Origin: an uncultured Prevotella sp. | GTDB lineage: Bacteria > Bacteroidota > Bacteroidia > Bacteroidales > Bacteroidaceae | DNA: 62,751 nt | Assembly (NCBI GenBank): GCA_946614435.1 | Contig: CAMOGW010000014.1 | Location: 1 to 62,751 of the forward strand | Reading direction: 5' to 3' | In this document: positions 52,101-60,808 of the stretch, in pieces | How the letters are laid out: each line of letters opens with the position of its first letter | How positions within the stretch are numbered: position 1 is the stretch's first letter | The notes under the pieces: generated by a model | Seen by the model: the letters and a program-made list of their open reading frames with translations, nothing else | Database searches by the model: none | What the model was told of the DNA's origin: nothing | Position numbers and translations under genes: made by a program

Positions 52101-52330
52101 GTGAACAGATAGCGCTCCAGCGGACGCGCCACCTGCTGTTCTACCTCCTCACTCGTGGCACCCGGACAGACGGCCACGACCACCCCCTGACGAATGGTGA
52201 AGGCGGGGAACTCATCCTTCGGCATGACATACATGCCATAGATGCCCAGCAGGAACAGCAGGCCAACCAGCAACAGCGTGATGGGATAATGATTGAGCGG
52301 CCACTTCAGCCAGTTCGTTGATTTCTCCAT
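49136..52330 (-). CDS. RND efflux transporter permease (AcrB/HAE1-like)
   Basis: 1064 residues, twelve helices in two halves with large porter loops. The first helix is PLNHYPITLLLVGLLFLLGI; RND signatures include PGATSEEVEQQVARPLE and, in TM4, GMVVDNSIVVIDGYLEYL. The proton-relay Asp is at 407 as in AcrB, but residue 408 is Asn where AcrB has Asp. The C-terminal half has TLMGMIMRNEILIFEHANDL and MVPIFLTTATTAVGVVPMII. It exports hydrophobic compounds using the proton (or Na+) gradient. It lies 3 bases downstream of the adaptor gene. Confidence 0.96.
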   Translation of the reverse strand: MEKSTNWLKWPLNHYPITLLLVGLLFLLGIYGMYVMPKDEFPAFTIRQGVVVAVCPGATSEEVEQQVARPLERYLFTFKEVNRAKTTTTSQNGLCLVMVRLNNDVDNKDEVWSKIKHGLSLFKQSLPGGVLALVANDDFGNTSALLIAIESPERSYRELQYYTDHLGDRLRRIPSVANVRVYGDRKEQIALYIDRQRMQAYGIGQQSLFSHLQSQGLTTMSGSISDDDQQVPVHVEATSHSEEQIASQIIFSDPATGKVVRVRDVARVVREYDSADSYIEQDGHPCVLLSLEMTPGNNIVQYGKEVDAVLNEFRASQLPDDVTLTRIADQPKVVGKSVSDFLRDLLISMFIIILVMMVLFPLRSAIVAAITIPLSTFISVGIMYMMGIELNIVTLAALIVVLGMVVDNSIVVIDGYLEYLAKGYEPRRAAIDSARQYFMPMMLATLCICVIFYPLLFTMSGAFRDALKDFPVTITINLMVSLFLAVTVIPLLEVLIIKPEKVVADGGSPTGSTQSQGSQNVITRWVQSTYDRVLAFTFRRPWLTIMGGIGIVLLSCLIVPSLKIRQFPFADRSQFAVEIFLPEGKGLRDTRVIADSLRRVLQADEQVECVTSFIGCSSPRFMTCYAPQMAGKNYAQFIVNTRSDQATLQLLAKYQPEWSEAFPEAYVRFKRLDYLEVPELEYRFYGDDLDSLHVVAERLMERMREMPELEWVHTDFLQPYPLVSVQLDPVASARLGITRTSAALALGSATGTLRVGQVWESQQLGDNRPGLGSYEVPIVVKDTTDMCFSSIADLGIATPAGMLQAALPQAGSANTTVPLRQFAAVAPRWSESRIMHRGGERCITVTAQFAQGVYAAPVESRIANIMKHDIRLPEGVRAEVGGEIEYNSESIPQIFAGVAIAIVIIFFFLLFNFKKFGITTVCIAALGLMIPGTLLGLGLMGRTLGLTSIMGVITLMGMIMRNEILIFEHANDLMKAYIAEHGDWTVDRTAYNEAVRQAAYDAGKRRMVPIFLTTATTAVGVVPMIIAQSSFWMPVGVTIFAGGIGSLIMVVTMLPVVYWKVSMK

Positions 52331-52333
52331 AGC

Positions 52334-53365
52334 TTAGTAGATGACTTTGGTTCCTTCACTCAATTTCTGATAGCCCTCGGTGACGATGCGGCGGCCCGCG
52401 TCTGGTCCGCTCACGATCTCGATACGATTGCCCACGGTCTGCCCCACAGCCACCGTCTCCCTGTGAGCCGTGCTGTCGGCTGCCACGCTCCACACGAAGA
52501 GTGAGCCGTCGGCCCTGCGCTGCACAGCCGTGACAGGCAGGGTGGAACGCTCCGTCTGAGCCAATGAAGAGGCGGCGAAACTGACACTGGCCACCATGCC
52601 CGGCAATAGCTTGCGGTCGGCATTAGGCACATGGATGCGCACATCGTAGGTGTGAGTGAGGGCATCGGCCACCACGCCTTTCTCTATCAATCCACCTTTC
52701 ACTTGCTTCCGCACCGCATCGACCCAGATCGTAGAGGGGGTGCTGCCGGTGATGGCGGCCAACTCAACTTCGGGCACGGCCACTTTCACCTTCACCGAAC
52801 TGATGTCGAGAATGGTGACAACGGCCTGAGTAGGACGAGCCGTCTCGCCTGCCACCAACTGCTTTCGCCCGATGATGCCGCTCACGGGAGCCTTCAGCTG
52901 GCAGTCGTCCAAATTCTTCTGTGCCACTGCCAACTGCGAACGCGCCTGAGCCACCTTGCTCTGTATCTCGACCCACTGGGCCTCGGTGAGCGATCCGCTG
53001 TCATGCAGCTGCGAATAGCGCTCCAAGGCATCATTGGCCTGCGCCATGCCTGCCTCAGCTCCGGCAAGGAGGTTACGGGCCTGCGTGTCATCCATCTCAG
53101 CCAACAGCTGTCCACGGCTCACGGTCTGGCCCTCGTCCACCAGCACACGACGCACCACGCCCATGCCAGTGAAACTGACTGCCGTGGCCTCACGCTCCTC
53201 AACAATGCCCACATAGGTCTGCGAGCCCGCATCGCCGGTAGAAGCCAACACCTCGGTACGCACCCGAGTGGGCTGTTTGGTCAGTACTGTCTTTCGCTCA
53301 CCACATGAACTGCAGAGCACAATCGCGGCCATGAGCAGTCCTGTCAGAATTTTCGATTTCTCCAT
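52334..53365 (-). CDS. RND periplasmic adaptor lipoprotein (MFP family)
   Basis: 343 residues from the ATG at 53363-53365. ATGs at 53371 and 53380 are possible; the longer frame to 53566 is rejected because a -7-like element CATCTTTG (minus, 53398-53405) and the divergent AraC start lie in it. The lipoprotein signal is KILTGLLMAAIVLCSSC. Lipoyl and hairpin parts follow (VSFTGMGVVRRVLVDEGQTV, LLAGAEAGMAQANDALERY, LKAPVSGIIGRKQLVAGETA) and a C-terminal barrel (KLLPGMVASVSFAAS, IEIVSGPDAGRRIVTEGYQK). It links the RND pump to TolC. Confidence 0.92.
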   Translation of the reverse strand: MEKSKILTGLLMAAIVLCSSCGERKTVLTKQPTRVRTEVLASTGDAGSQTYVGIVEEREATAVSFTGMGVVRRVLVDEGQTVSRGQLLAEMDDTQARNLLAGAEAGMAQANDALERYSQLHDSGSLTEAQWVEIQSKVAQARSQLAVAQKNLDDCQLKAPVSGIIGRKQLVAGETARPTQAVVTILDISSVKVKVAVPEVELAAITGSTPSTIWVDAVRKQVKGGLIEKGVVADALTHTYDVRIHVPNADRKLLPGMVASVSFAASSLAQTERSTLPVTAVQRRADGSLFVWSVAADSTAHRETVAVGQTVGNRIEIVSGPDAGRRIVTEGYQKLSEGTKVIY

Positions 53366-53564
53366 TATCATAAAAGCCATATTTTCAAAAACGATTGCAA
53401 AGATGATATTTTTTTCCAAAACAACAACCGTTTTTCTAAAATAATATAATATAAAAGCACACATAAATCCTAAAAAGAACTTAAAAAGCGACAGATTGAG
53501 CATTGATAATTGAATAATTTTTGTCAATTTTGCAAACAAAAACAAATCATCAAGAAAAAAGGAC

Positions 53565-54479
53565 ATGACTGAAGAAGAACGAAAACTCAGGGAAATAGCG
53601 ACGGCACGGAACGGAGAAGCTGACGTGACAGTGGACTACATGGATGATGAAATCATTATCATAGACAACGTGAAGCTGCTCACTTCGCCCGAAGTGGCAC
53701 GGATGAAAATGAACACGCTGGCCTTTTGCAACAGTGGGAAGGTGCAGTTGGACGTTAACGGACATACAACACTGTTCGATGAGGACTGCCTGCTGATCTG
53801 TCCGCCTAACACGACGTTCGCCAATATCATGCTGAGTCCCGACTCCGACTTCAAAGCCATTTTCATGACCGACAAGATTCTTACAAGCTTCCTTCGCGAG
53901 AAAATGAACATCTGGACAGAGCTCTTCTATATATATAAAATGTATCAGGTGCCTATCAATGAAAACGCAAAGGAACTGCTGAGAAATTTCTACGGCATGT
54001 TCACCATCATCATCAAGAATGCCGACCACAACCCCTTTCGCGAAGAGAGTGTCCGGTCAATACTACAGGGAGCCATCCTTAGCCTGTGCGGCATGCTGAA
54101 ACAGACCGTGCAGGAGAACAGTGAGAATCACGCGGTAAGAAAGAACGCAAGCGATGCCGGATCGGCCCAGATACTTTTCCAACAGTTCATCAGTCTGCTG
54201 AACAACAGTCCGCAAAAGCACCGCACAGTGGAGTCGTTTGCCGACGAGCTGTGCATCACGCCAAAGTATTTGTCGTCTATTTGCAAGAAGCAGTCGGGAA
54301 AGACGGCCAACGCCTGGATTCAAGAACACGTGGTGGAGGACATTCGGTACTATCTGAAACAGACCAACTACAGCATAAAGCAGATTTGCACCATCATAGG
54401 ATTTCCCAACCCCTCATTCTTCGGGAAATATGTGAAAGATCACTTCGGAACCACACCTGCTAAACTGAGAGGGCATTAA
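53565..54479 (+). CDS. AraC-family transcriptional regulator
   Basis: 304 residues. The N-terminal part is a cupin-like ligand domain (LAFCNSGKVQLDVNGHTTLF, DCLLICPPNTTFANIM). The C-terminal part is a standard two-HTH AraC domain (TVESFADELCITPKYLSSIC, then YSIKQICTIIGFPNPSFFGK and KDHFGTTPAKLR). Its stop is 5 bases before the SusC start, so it is in the same transcript as SusC-SusD. It is also divergent from the RND efflux operon, with 185-200 bases between the starts, and could control either or both. Confidence 0.9.
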   Translation: MTEEERKLREIATARNGEADVTVDYMDDEIIIIDNVKLLTSPEVARMKMNTLAFCNSGKVQLDVNGHTTLFDEDCLLICPPNTTFANIMLSPDSDFKAIFMTDKILTSFLREKMNIWTELFYIYKMYQVPINENAKELLRNFYGMFTIIIKNADHNPFREESVRSILQGAILSLCGMLKQTVQENSENHAVRKNASDAGSAQILFQQFISLLNNSPQKHRTVESFADELCITPKYLSSICKKQSGKTANAWIQEHVVEDIRYYLKQTNYSIKQICTIIGFPNPSFFGKYVKDHFGTTPAKLRGH

Positions 54480-54484
54480 GCGAA

Positions 54485-57184
54485 ATGGGGAAAAAGGTAA
54501 TCATAGGTGCCTTGAGCATGGGCTTGCTACTGGCCACTGAGGCCACGGCAAAGAATGAAGAAAAGCGCGACACCACTTCAAACGAGCGCATAGGTTACTC
54601 ATACAGCGACCGCAGCACTCAGTCGGGTGCCATCGGAAAAGTCACGCAGGAGCGAATGAATAAGAGCTTGGCGACTTCGTCGCTCGACGCACTTAACGGA
54701 CAGGCTGCCGGTGTGCAAGTGACATCGGGCAGCAATCAGCAAGCGATGGTGGCGGCTGTACGTGTAAGAGGTACCACCTCGCTTACAGGCAATAACAACC
54801 CACTGATTATCATCGATGGCGTGATGTGCGACCTGGCCACCCTGTCCACTATTTATCCTGCCGACATTGAAAGCTTTACCATCTTGAAAGATGCCTCGGA
54901 GACGGCCCAATATGGCAGCCGAGGCGCATCGGGCGTGATCGAGGTGGCCACAAAGAGAGGCAAAGCCCGCCGATTCCGTGTCTCCTATGATGCCACGATG
55001 GGCTTTGAAAGCGTTTACAAAAGAATGAACATGCTGAATGCGTCACAGTTTCGTCAGGTTGCCAACAATTTGGGAATAGGCATCACCGACATGGGAAGTG
55101 ACACCAACTTTGGGAAAAGCATTGAGCGAACCGGACTCATTCAGAACCACCACGCGGCCATCGAAGGCGGCAACGAGAAGACCAGCTACCGTGCCTCGCT
55201 GGGCCTCATGATACACAAGTCTGTGCTGAAGCACGACGATTATCGCAATTTCTTCACGAAAGTCGATGTTCACCAGAAAGCGTTCAACAACCGACTTCAA
55301 TTAGACTTGGGCATCTTCGGCTCAAAGCAGAACAGCAGCACGCCACCTCTACAGCAGCAACTGCTCTATTCGGCTGCCACGTTCAACCCCACGTTTCCTG
55401 CCGGACAGAATCCAGACGGAACGTATAATGAGGTGATTGAAGCAACATGGATCAACAACCCATACGCCTTGATGGAACTGAAGCAGGACGATGAAAACGC
55501 GAACCTGAACGCACATATAAACGCTACGGTTGACATTTCAAAGGACTGGACTGCTGAGCTCTTCGCATCCTATAGCTACAGCGCGGTGAACTCAGCTCGC
55601 TACTACCCTACCTTCTTTATAAATAGAGGTGAAGCCTACAGAGGCAATGAGAAACATGAGAACCTGCTGGCCAACATCCAGATGGAGTATAAACATGAGT
55701 GGCGCAACCATTTCCTGAACGTCAAGGCACTGGCTGAAATGTCTAATCAGCACCGAACTGGATTCTACACCACCGTCAACGGCTTCATGACCGATGCCTA
55801 TGGCTACCAGAAACTTTCAGCAGGAGCCGTAAGACCCTGGGACGGCACCGACTCGTATCGTTCAGATGCGCACATGGGGTCGTTTCTGATTCATGCCAAA
55901 TACACTTTGCTCCAGAAATATACCATCGCAATCAACACACGTGCCGATGCCTCGTCGAAGGTGGGACGCAACCACCGCTGGGGATTCTTCCCATCGGCGA
56001 GTGCCTCATGGCTCATTTACAAGAAGAAGGAAGAGAAGGCAAGCACACTTCGAGGTCTGAAAGCTTTCGTCAACTCGGCAAAGTTGCGTGCAGGCTTCGG
56101 ACGTTCGGGCAGTTTGGCCGGTATTGATTCCTACAACTCGATGGAGCTGCTCCAGCCCAATGGCGTCGTTTCGATGGGAGGAACGCCCGTCACGACGATG
56201 GGTATCATCCGAAATGCCAATCCCGACCTAAAGTGGGAAGTGAAGCAGTCTATCAACATGGGAATTGACCTGTTGCTATGGGACAAGCGCATTGCCTTCA
56301 CAGCCGACTACTATGACTCACGCACCACCAACATGCTCTATGTCTATGACGTGCCAGTTCCTCCTTTTACGTATAACAAGCTGTTGGCCAATCTGGGATG
56401 TATGAGCAACTCAGGTCTTGAGATCGGGTTCGGCATCACTCCACTGCGCAGCAAGGACATGGAGCTGACCATTAACACGAACTGGTCGTTCACTCGCAAC
56501 AAGCTGGAATCGCTCAACGGATACCACAACGGCCAATACCTCACAGCCCCCAACCAGAAAGCCATCGCTTCGCTGTGGGGAGCCGGATTCAACGGTGACA
56601 ACGGCGTGGTGATGCAGACTGTGGGCCAGCCGCTGGGCGTATTCGTACTGCACCACTGCAACGGACTGGTGACTAATCCCGACGGATCAAAAAGCTACGA
56701 CGTGACCAAGGAGAAGAGCATTTGCGGACAGGCGATGCCAAAGACCACGATGGGTTCGAACATTGCTTTCCGATTCAAGCAATGGGACCTGACCATACAA
56801 GCCAACGGTGCATTCGGGCATAAGATATTCAACGGATCGGCACTCAGCTATATGAACATGCTGTCGCTGCCCAACTACAATGTAATGCAAGGTGCCCCCG
56901 AACAGAACATCCAAGACCAAGTGATCAGTGACTACTGGCTGGAGAAAGGCGACTATGTGAATATAGACTACGTCACCTTGGGGTGGAACATCCCCTTCCG
57001 CAACAAGAACATACAGAAAGCGCGTGTATCCTTCTCGGTGAAGAACCTGGCCACTATCACAGGCTACAGCGGACTGACTCCGATGATCAACTCCAGCGTG
57101 GCCAACTCCTCACTGGGTATTGACGACAAGCGCTCCATTCCCGTTTTCCGAACATATACTCTTGGACTGAACATTAGCTTCTGA
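54485..57184 (+). CDS. SusC/RagA-type TonB-dependent outer membrane transporter
   Basis: 899 residues. Signal peptide GALSMGLLLATEATAK, then straight to the plug domain (SSLDALNGQAAGVQVTSGSN, RVRGTTSLTGNNNPLIIIDG, DIESFTILKDASETAQYGS) and the 22-strand barrel, ending TYTLGLNISF. Most SusC proteins of about 1000 residues have an N-terminal carboxypeptidase-regulatory-like (CNA_B) domain before the plug; it is absent here. No clear TonB box consensus was identified in the short linker. Together with the adjacent SusD it imports an oligosaccharide or another large nutrient. Confidence 0.93.
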   Translation: MGKKVIIGALSMGLLLATEATAKNEEKRDTTSNERIGYSYSDRSTQSGAIGKVTQERMNKSLATSSLDALNGQAAGVQVTSGSNQQAMVAAVRVRGTTSLTGNNNPLIIIDGVMCDLATLSTIYPADIESFTILKDASETAQYGSRGASGVIEVATKRGKARRFRVSYDATMGFESVYKRMNMLNASQFRQVANNLGIGITDMGSDTNFGKSIERTGLIQNHHAAIEGGNEKTSYRASLGLMIHKSVLKHDDYRNFFTKVDVHQKAFNNRLQLDLGIFGSKQNSSTPPLQQQLLYSAATFNPTFPAGQNPDGTYNEVIEATWINNPYALMELKQDDENANLNAHINATVDISKDWTAELFASYSYSAVNSARYYPTFFINRGEAYRGNEKHENLLANIQMEYKHEWRNHFLNVKALAEMSNQHRTGFYTTVNGFMTDAYGYQKLSAGAVRPWDGTDSYRSDAHMGSFLIHAKYTLLQKYTIAINTRADASSKVGRNHRWGFFPSASASWLIYKKKEEKASTLRGLKAFVNSAKLRAGFGRSGSLAGIDSYNSMELLQPNGVVSMGGTPVTTMGIIRNANPDLKWEVKQSINMGIDLLLWDKRIAFTADYYDSRTTNMLYVYDVPVPPFTYNKLLANLGCMSNSGLEIGFGITPLRSKDMELTINTNWSFTRNKLESLNGYHNGQYLTAPNQKAIASLWGAGFNGDNGVVMQTVGQPLGVFVLHHCNGLVTNPDGSKSYDVTKEKSICGQAMPKTTMGSNIAFRFKQWDLTIQANGAFGHKIFNGSALSYMNMLSLPNYNVMQGAPEQNIQDQVISDYWLEKGDYVNIDYVTLGWNIPFRNKNIQKARVSFSVKNLATITGYSGLTPMINSSVANSSLGIDDKRSIPVFRTYTLGLNISF

Positions 57185-57185
57185 C

Positions 57186-58823
57186 ATGACGATGAAAATA
57201 CGAAATATAACCTATACGGTGATTGCCATTACCTGTGTGTGGCTCTCTACAGGCTGCTCGTTCGACGAGAACCCTTACGACCAGATTCCAGAAGAAGAGG
57301 CTTACACGAACACATGGGACCTCTACCAGAATGCCGTGGCCTCGCTCTACAACCATATCGGTAGTTCCAACGACGGCGAAAGCCTTCAAGGCACCAGTCT
57401 CTGTGTCTATGACCTGCAGACCTTTGGCTCCGACGAAGCCGTCCTGCCTACACGCGGCACCGACTGGTACGACGGCGGCATCTGGCAAGACCTCTACCGA
57501 CACTCATGGAAGCCGGGGCTGAATATCCTGAACAACTCTTGGACTTACCTGTATAAAGTGATTGCCCTCTGTAACCGCTCACTTGAAAATATAGATTCGC
57601 ACAGGAATCTCTTTACGGATGAAGAGTACACATACTTCAATTCCGAGGTTCGTGCGCTACGCGCTATCTACTATTGGTATCTGATCGACCTTTTCGGACG
57701 AGTCCCCCTTTTCACGGCTACCAATGCTTCCATGAACGAGGTACAGCAGTCTGAACGCAGCGAGGTGTTCCGCTTTGCCGTCAGCGAACTGCAATATTGC
57801 TGTGACCACCTGCTCAACGAGCGCAGCACATCGTCTCAGGGCGATTTCTACGGTCGAGTGACCAGGCCCGTAGCCTGTTTCGCACTGGCCAAGCTCCTGT
57901 TGAACGCCGAGGTATATACCGACGACAACTGGACCGACGGCATACGACCCGACGGGAGCAAAATGGAATTCATGGTGAACGGACAGAAGATGAATGCCTG
58001 GAAGGCTACCGAGCACTATTGCAACCTCATAGAAAGCATCGGCTACTCGCTGGCCCCCAGCTTCAAGAGCAACTTCGATGTTGACAATGACAATTCGCCC
58101 GAGAACATCTGGATCATTCCGATGGATCCTATTCTTTACAACAATTACAACAAGAATATCTGCCGGTCCATTCACTACCGTCATGCAGCCGACTATGGAC
58201 AAAAAGGAAAGAACGGTTCCTGTGCAACGAAGCGGGTACTCGAGATTTTCCACTTTGAACAGCCCGATCAAGACACCCGTTTCGACATGAGCTACTGGTC
58301 AGGCATTGTCACGGCTGAGCAGGGCAAGGTATTGACCGACCGCAGCGGCAGCCCACTCGTCTATTATCCCTGGCAGGTAGAGCTAGACCTCAGCGGCGGA
58401 AAGTTTGTTGAGACCGCTGGAGCCCGCATGAAGAAATATGCCATTGACAAGAATGCGCTGAAAGATGGCGTGTTGGTCAACAATGACATCGTGCTCTTCC
58501 GTTTCGCCGACGTTCTTCTGATGAGAGCCGAGGCACGGCTCCGCAATGGAGAGGACGGGCAGGCCGACTTCGACTTAGTGCGCAAGCGTGTGGGCATGCC
58601 AAGTTGTCCGCTCACGCTGGAAAGCCTGTCAGACGAACGACTGAAGGAACTCTGCTGGGAGGGATGGCGCCGGCAAGACCTTGTGCGCTTCAATCAGTAC
58701 AAGAGCCTTTACGACGGCGAAGACAAAGTAGATGAAAGCGATGGCCATACTACCGTTTTCCCCATTCCGAGTTTCGCTTTAGCACTCAACCACAACTTAA
58801 AACAGAATTTTGGTTACCAATAA
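57186..58823 (+). CDS. SusD/RagB-type nutrient-binding lipoprotein
   Basis: 545 residues. Lipoprotein signal VIAITCVWLSTGC, then the SusD opening DENPYDQIPEEEAYTN. TPR-like helices follow (LYNHIGSSNDGESLQ region, VRALRAIYYWYLIDLFGRVP) and the C-terminal SusD domain (LMRAEARLRNGEDGQADFDL, RLKELCWEGWRRQDLVRFNQ), ending with LKQNFGYQ. It caps the SusC transporter at the cell surface and captures the substrate. The start is 1 base after the SusC stop. There is no glycan-cutting enzyme downstream, so this is a minimal AraC-SusC-SusD unit. Confidence 0.93.
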   Translation: MTMKIRNITYTVIAITCVWLSTGCSFDENPYDQIPEEEAYTNTWDLYQNAVASLYNHIGSSNDGESLQGTSLCVYDLQTFGSDEAVLPTRGTDWYDGGIWQDLYRHSWKPGLNILNNSWTYLYKVIALCNRSLENIDSHRNLFTDEEYTYFNSEVRALRAIYYWYLIDLFGRVPLFTATNASMNEVQQSERSEVFRFAVSELQYCCDHLLNERSTSSQGDFYGRVTRPVACFALAKLLLNAEVYTDDNWTDGIRPDGSKMEFMVNGQKMNAWKATEHYCNLIESIGYSLAPSFKSNFDVDNDNSPENIWIIPMDPILYNNYNKNICRSIHYRHAADYGQKGKNGSCATKRVLEIFHFEQPDQDTRFDMSYWSGIVTAEQGKVLTDRSGSPLVYYPWQVELDLSGGKFVETAGARMKKYAIDKNALKDGVLVNNDIVLFRFADVLLMRAEARLRNGEDGQADFDLVRKRVGMPSCPLTLESLSDERLKELCWEGWRRQDLVRFNQYKSLYDGEDKVDESDGHTTVFPIPSFALALNHNLKQNFGYQ

Positions 58824-58866
58824 GTCGTTTTTCTATCATCATGCAACAGGTTTCGCAAAAAATCGT

Positions 58867-58874
58867 TATCTTTG
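58867..58874 (+). promoter_or_regulatory. -7 element of the phenylacetate-CoA ligase gene
   Basis: TATCTTTG, 77 bases before the start codon; no good -33 match. Confidence 0.6.
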
Positions 58875-58951
58875 CACGCAAGCTAATGTATGTAAGGGGG
58901 CGAAAACAGTGATTTGCCCTCTCCGAATAATAACCACAACTACTAAGCTTT

Positions 58952-60253
58952 ATGATTTGGAATCCCAGCATTGAATGCATGGATCGCGAACAGCTTCGCG
59001 AGATTCAGAGCCGCCGTCTGGTCAAGATGGCGGAGTATGTGTATCACAACACTCCCTTTTACAGGAAGAAGTTTCAGGAGATGGGTCTCGAGCCGGGCGA
59101 CATTCGCTCTATCGATGACATTGTGAAACTGCCGTTCACCAACAAACTTGACTTGCGCGACAATTATCCTTTTGGGCTGGCAGCAGTACCCATGAGCCAG
59201 ATTGTGCGCATCCATGCCTCCAGCGGCACTACAGGCAAGCCTGTCGTTGTGCTCTACACACGCAAGGACTTGGCCATGTGGGCAGAAGCTATCTCACGTG
59301 CCTTTACTGCTTACGGTGCCACGAAAGACGACATCTTCCAGGTGAGCTACGGCTACGGCCTGTTCACCGGCGGTCTGGGAGCCCACGACGGTGCCACCAA
59401 CATCGGTGCCAGTGTCATTCCCATGTCGAGCGGTAACACACAGAAACAGATTACGCTGATGCACGATTTCGGAGCTTCGGTATTGTGCTGCACCCCCAGC
59501 TATGCCATGTTCTTAGGCGAGGCCATGCATGAGTGCGAATGGCCACGCGAGGAGTTCAAGCTGCGCGTAGGTGCCTTCGGTGCCGAACCGTGGACTGAGG
59601 AGATGCGCCAGAAACTGGAAGCCACAATGGGCATCAAGGCATACGACATCTACGGTCTCTCCGAGATAGCCGGCCCGGGTGTTGGCTTTGAGTGCGAATG
59701 TCAGCACGGCACCCACCTGAACGAAGACTATTTCTATCCCGAGATACTTGATCCGAACACAGGAGAGCCCCTGCCCGAAGGCACTTTAGGCGAGCTCACC
59801 TTCACCCATCTCACCAAGGAGGGCATGCCCCTGCTGCGCTATCGCACCCACGACCTCACGGCCTTGCACTATGATAAATGTTCGTGCGGACGCACACTCG
59901 TCCGTATGGACCGCATACTTGGCCGCTGCGACGACATGCTCATCATTCGTGGCGTCAATGTGTTCCCGTCACAGATCGAGGCCGTCATTCTCAGTCTGCC
60001 CGAGTTCGAGCCGCACTTCATGCTCACCGTTGACCGTGTGAACAACACCGATACCAGTGAACTGCGTGTGGAAGTAAAGGAAGAATACTTCACCGACGAG
60101 ATGGGACAGATGGTGGGTCTGCAGAAGAAGCTGGAAGCCGAGCTGCGCAGTGTGATTGGATTAGGATTCAAGGTGAAGCTGGCTGAGCCGAAGAGCATCG
60201 AGCGCTCAGAGGGCAAGGCCCGCCGCGTGATTGACAAGAGACAGTTCAAATAA
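58952..60253 (+). CDS. paaK: Phenylacetate-CoA ligase
   Basis: 433 residues. AMP-binding motif HASSGTTGKPVVVLYTRKDL near 90, VSYGYGLFTGGLGAHDGATN near 135, YDIYGLSEIAGPGVGFECEC near 235, and RILGRCDDMLIIRGVNVFPSQ near 320. It activates phenylacetate or another arylacetate to its CoA ester. In many Bacteroidota it stands with indolepyruvate oxidoreductase genes for aromatic amino-acid fermentation; here only the ACT protein follows, and the ior genes are not in the window. The next gene begins 18 bases after. Confidence 0.92.
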   Translation: MIWNPSIECMDREQLREIQSRRLVKMAEYVYHNTPFYRKKFQEMGLEPGDIRSIDDIVKLPFTNKLDLRDNYPFGLAAVPMSQIVRIHASSGTTGKPVVVLYTRKDLAMWAEAISRAFTAYGATKDDIFQVSYGYGLFTGGLGAHDGATNIGASVIPMSSGNTQKQITLMHDFGASVLCCTPSYAMFLGEAMHECEWPREEFKLRVGAFGAEPWTEEMRQKLEATMGIKAYDIYGLSEIAGPGVGFECECQHGTHLNEDYFYPEILDPNTGEPLPEGTLGELTFTHLTKEGMPLLRYRTHDLTALHYDKCSCGRTLVRMDRILGRCDDMLIIRGVNVFPSQIEAVILSLPEFEPHFMLTVDRVNNTDTSELRVEVKEEYFTDEMGQMVGLQKKLEAELRSVIGLGFKVKLAEPKSIERSEGKARRVIDKRQFK

Positions 60254-60271
60254 AAAAAACAAAGTACTCCT

Positions 60272-60697
60272 ATGTTAGCAAAACAATTATCTATTTTCCT
60301 TGAGAACAAGTCGGGCCGTCTGAACGAAGTGACCGACATCTTGGGCAAGGCCGACATCAACCTCTCGGCCATGAGTATAGCCGACAACAGCGACTTCGGC
60401 ATTCTGCGTTGCATCGTGAGCGATCCCGACCGTGCCTATCAGGTATTGAAGGAGAACCACTTCGCAGTGAAGATCACCAATGTCATTGGTTTCGTATGTC
60501 CTAACACCAGCGGCTCTCTGGCCGTTGTTCTGAAGAAGCTCTCTGAGAAGGGCGTATTCATTGAGTATATGTACTCCTTTGCCAATGGCAACGTGGCTCA
60601 TGTGGTGATTCGTCCCACCGACTTGGAACAATGCGACCAGATTCTCTCCGACATGAAAGTCGAGCTGTTGGCAGCCAGCGATCTCTACAAGCTATAA
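60272..60697 (+). CDS. ACT domain protein
   Basis: 141 residues made of two ACT domains (LSIFLENKSGRLNEVTDILG, then VVLKKLSEKGVFIEYMYSFA). ACT domains bind amino acids. The pairing with phenylacetate-CoA ligase suggests that it senses an aromatic amino acid, or helps regulate that pathway. It ends shortly before a strong terminator. Confidence 0.88.
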   Translation: MLAKQLSIFLENKSGRLNEVTDILGKADINLSAMSIADNSDFGILRCIVSDPDRAYQVLKENHFAVKITNVIGFVCPNTSGSLAVVLKKLSEKGVFIEYMYSFANGNVAHVVIRPTDLEQCDQILSDMKVELLAASDLYKL

Positions 60698-60716
60698 CAT
60701 TCACTTAGAGAAAAAA

Positions 60717-60776
60717 ACAAAAATCCCCACTTTGCCAGTCAACGATAAGACTGCATAAGTGGGGATTTTTGTTTTT
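60717..60776. terminator. Bidirectional terminator between ACT and GH2 genes
   Basis: AAAAATCCCCACTT...GCCAGTC, loop, GACTGCATAAGTGGGGATTTTT with T/A runs on both sides. It serves two convergent genes. Confidence 0.93.
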
Positions 60777-60808
60777 CGTTTGTCAATCAGGACAGCCCCG
60801 ATTGTCTT

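Noticed and set aside
52334..53566. Longer start for the RND adaptor
   Set aside because: The extension has no lipoprotein signal at its start, contains a -7-like element and overlaps the start of the AraC gene; the lipobox fits the ATG at 53363-53365.
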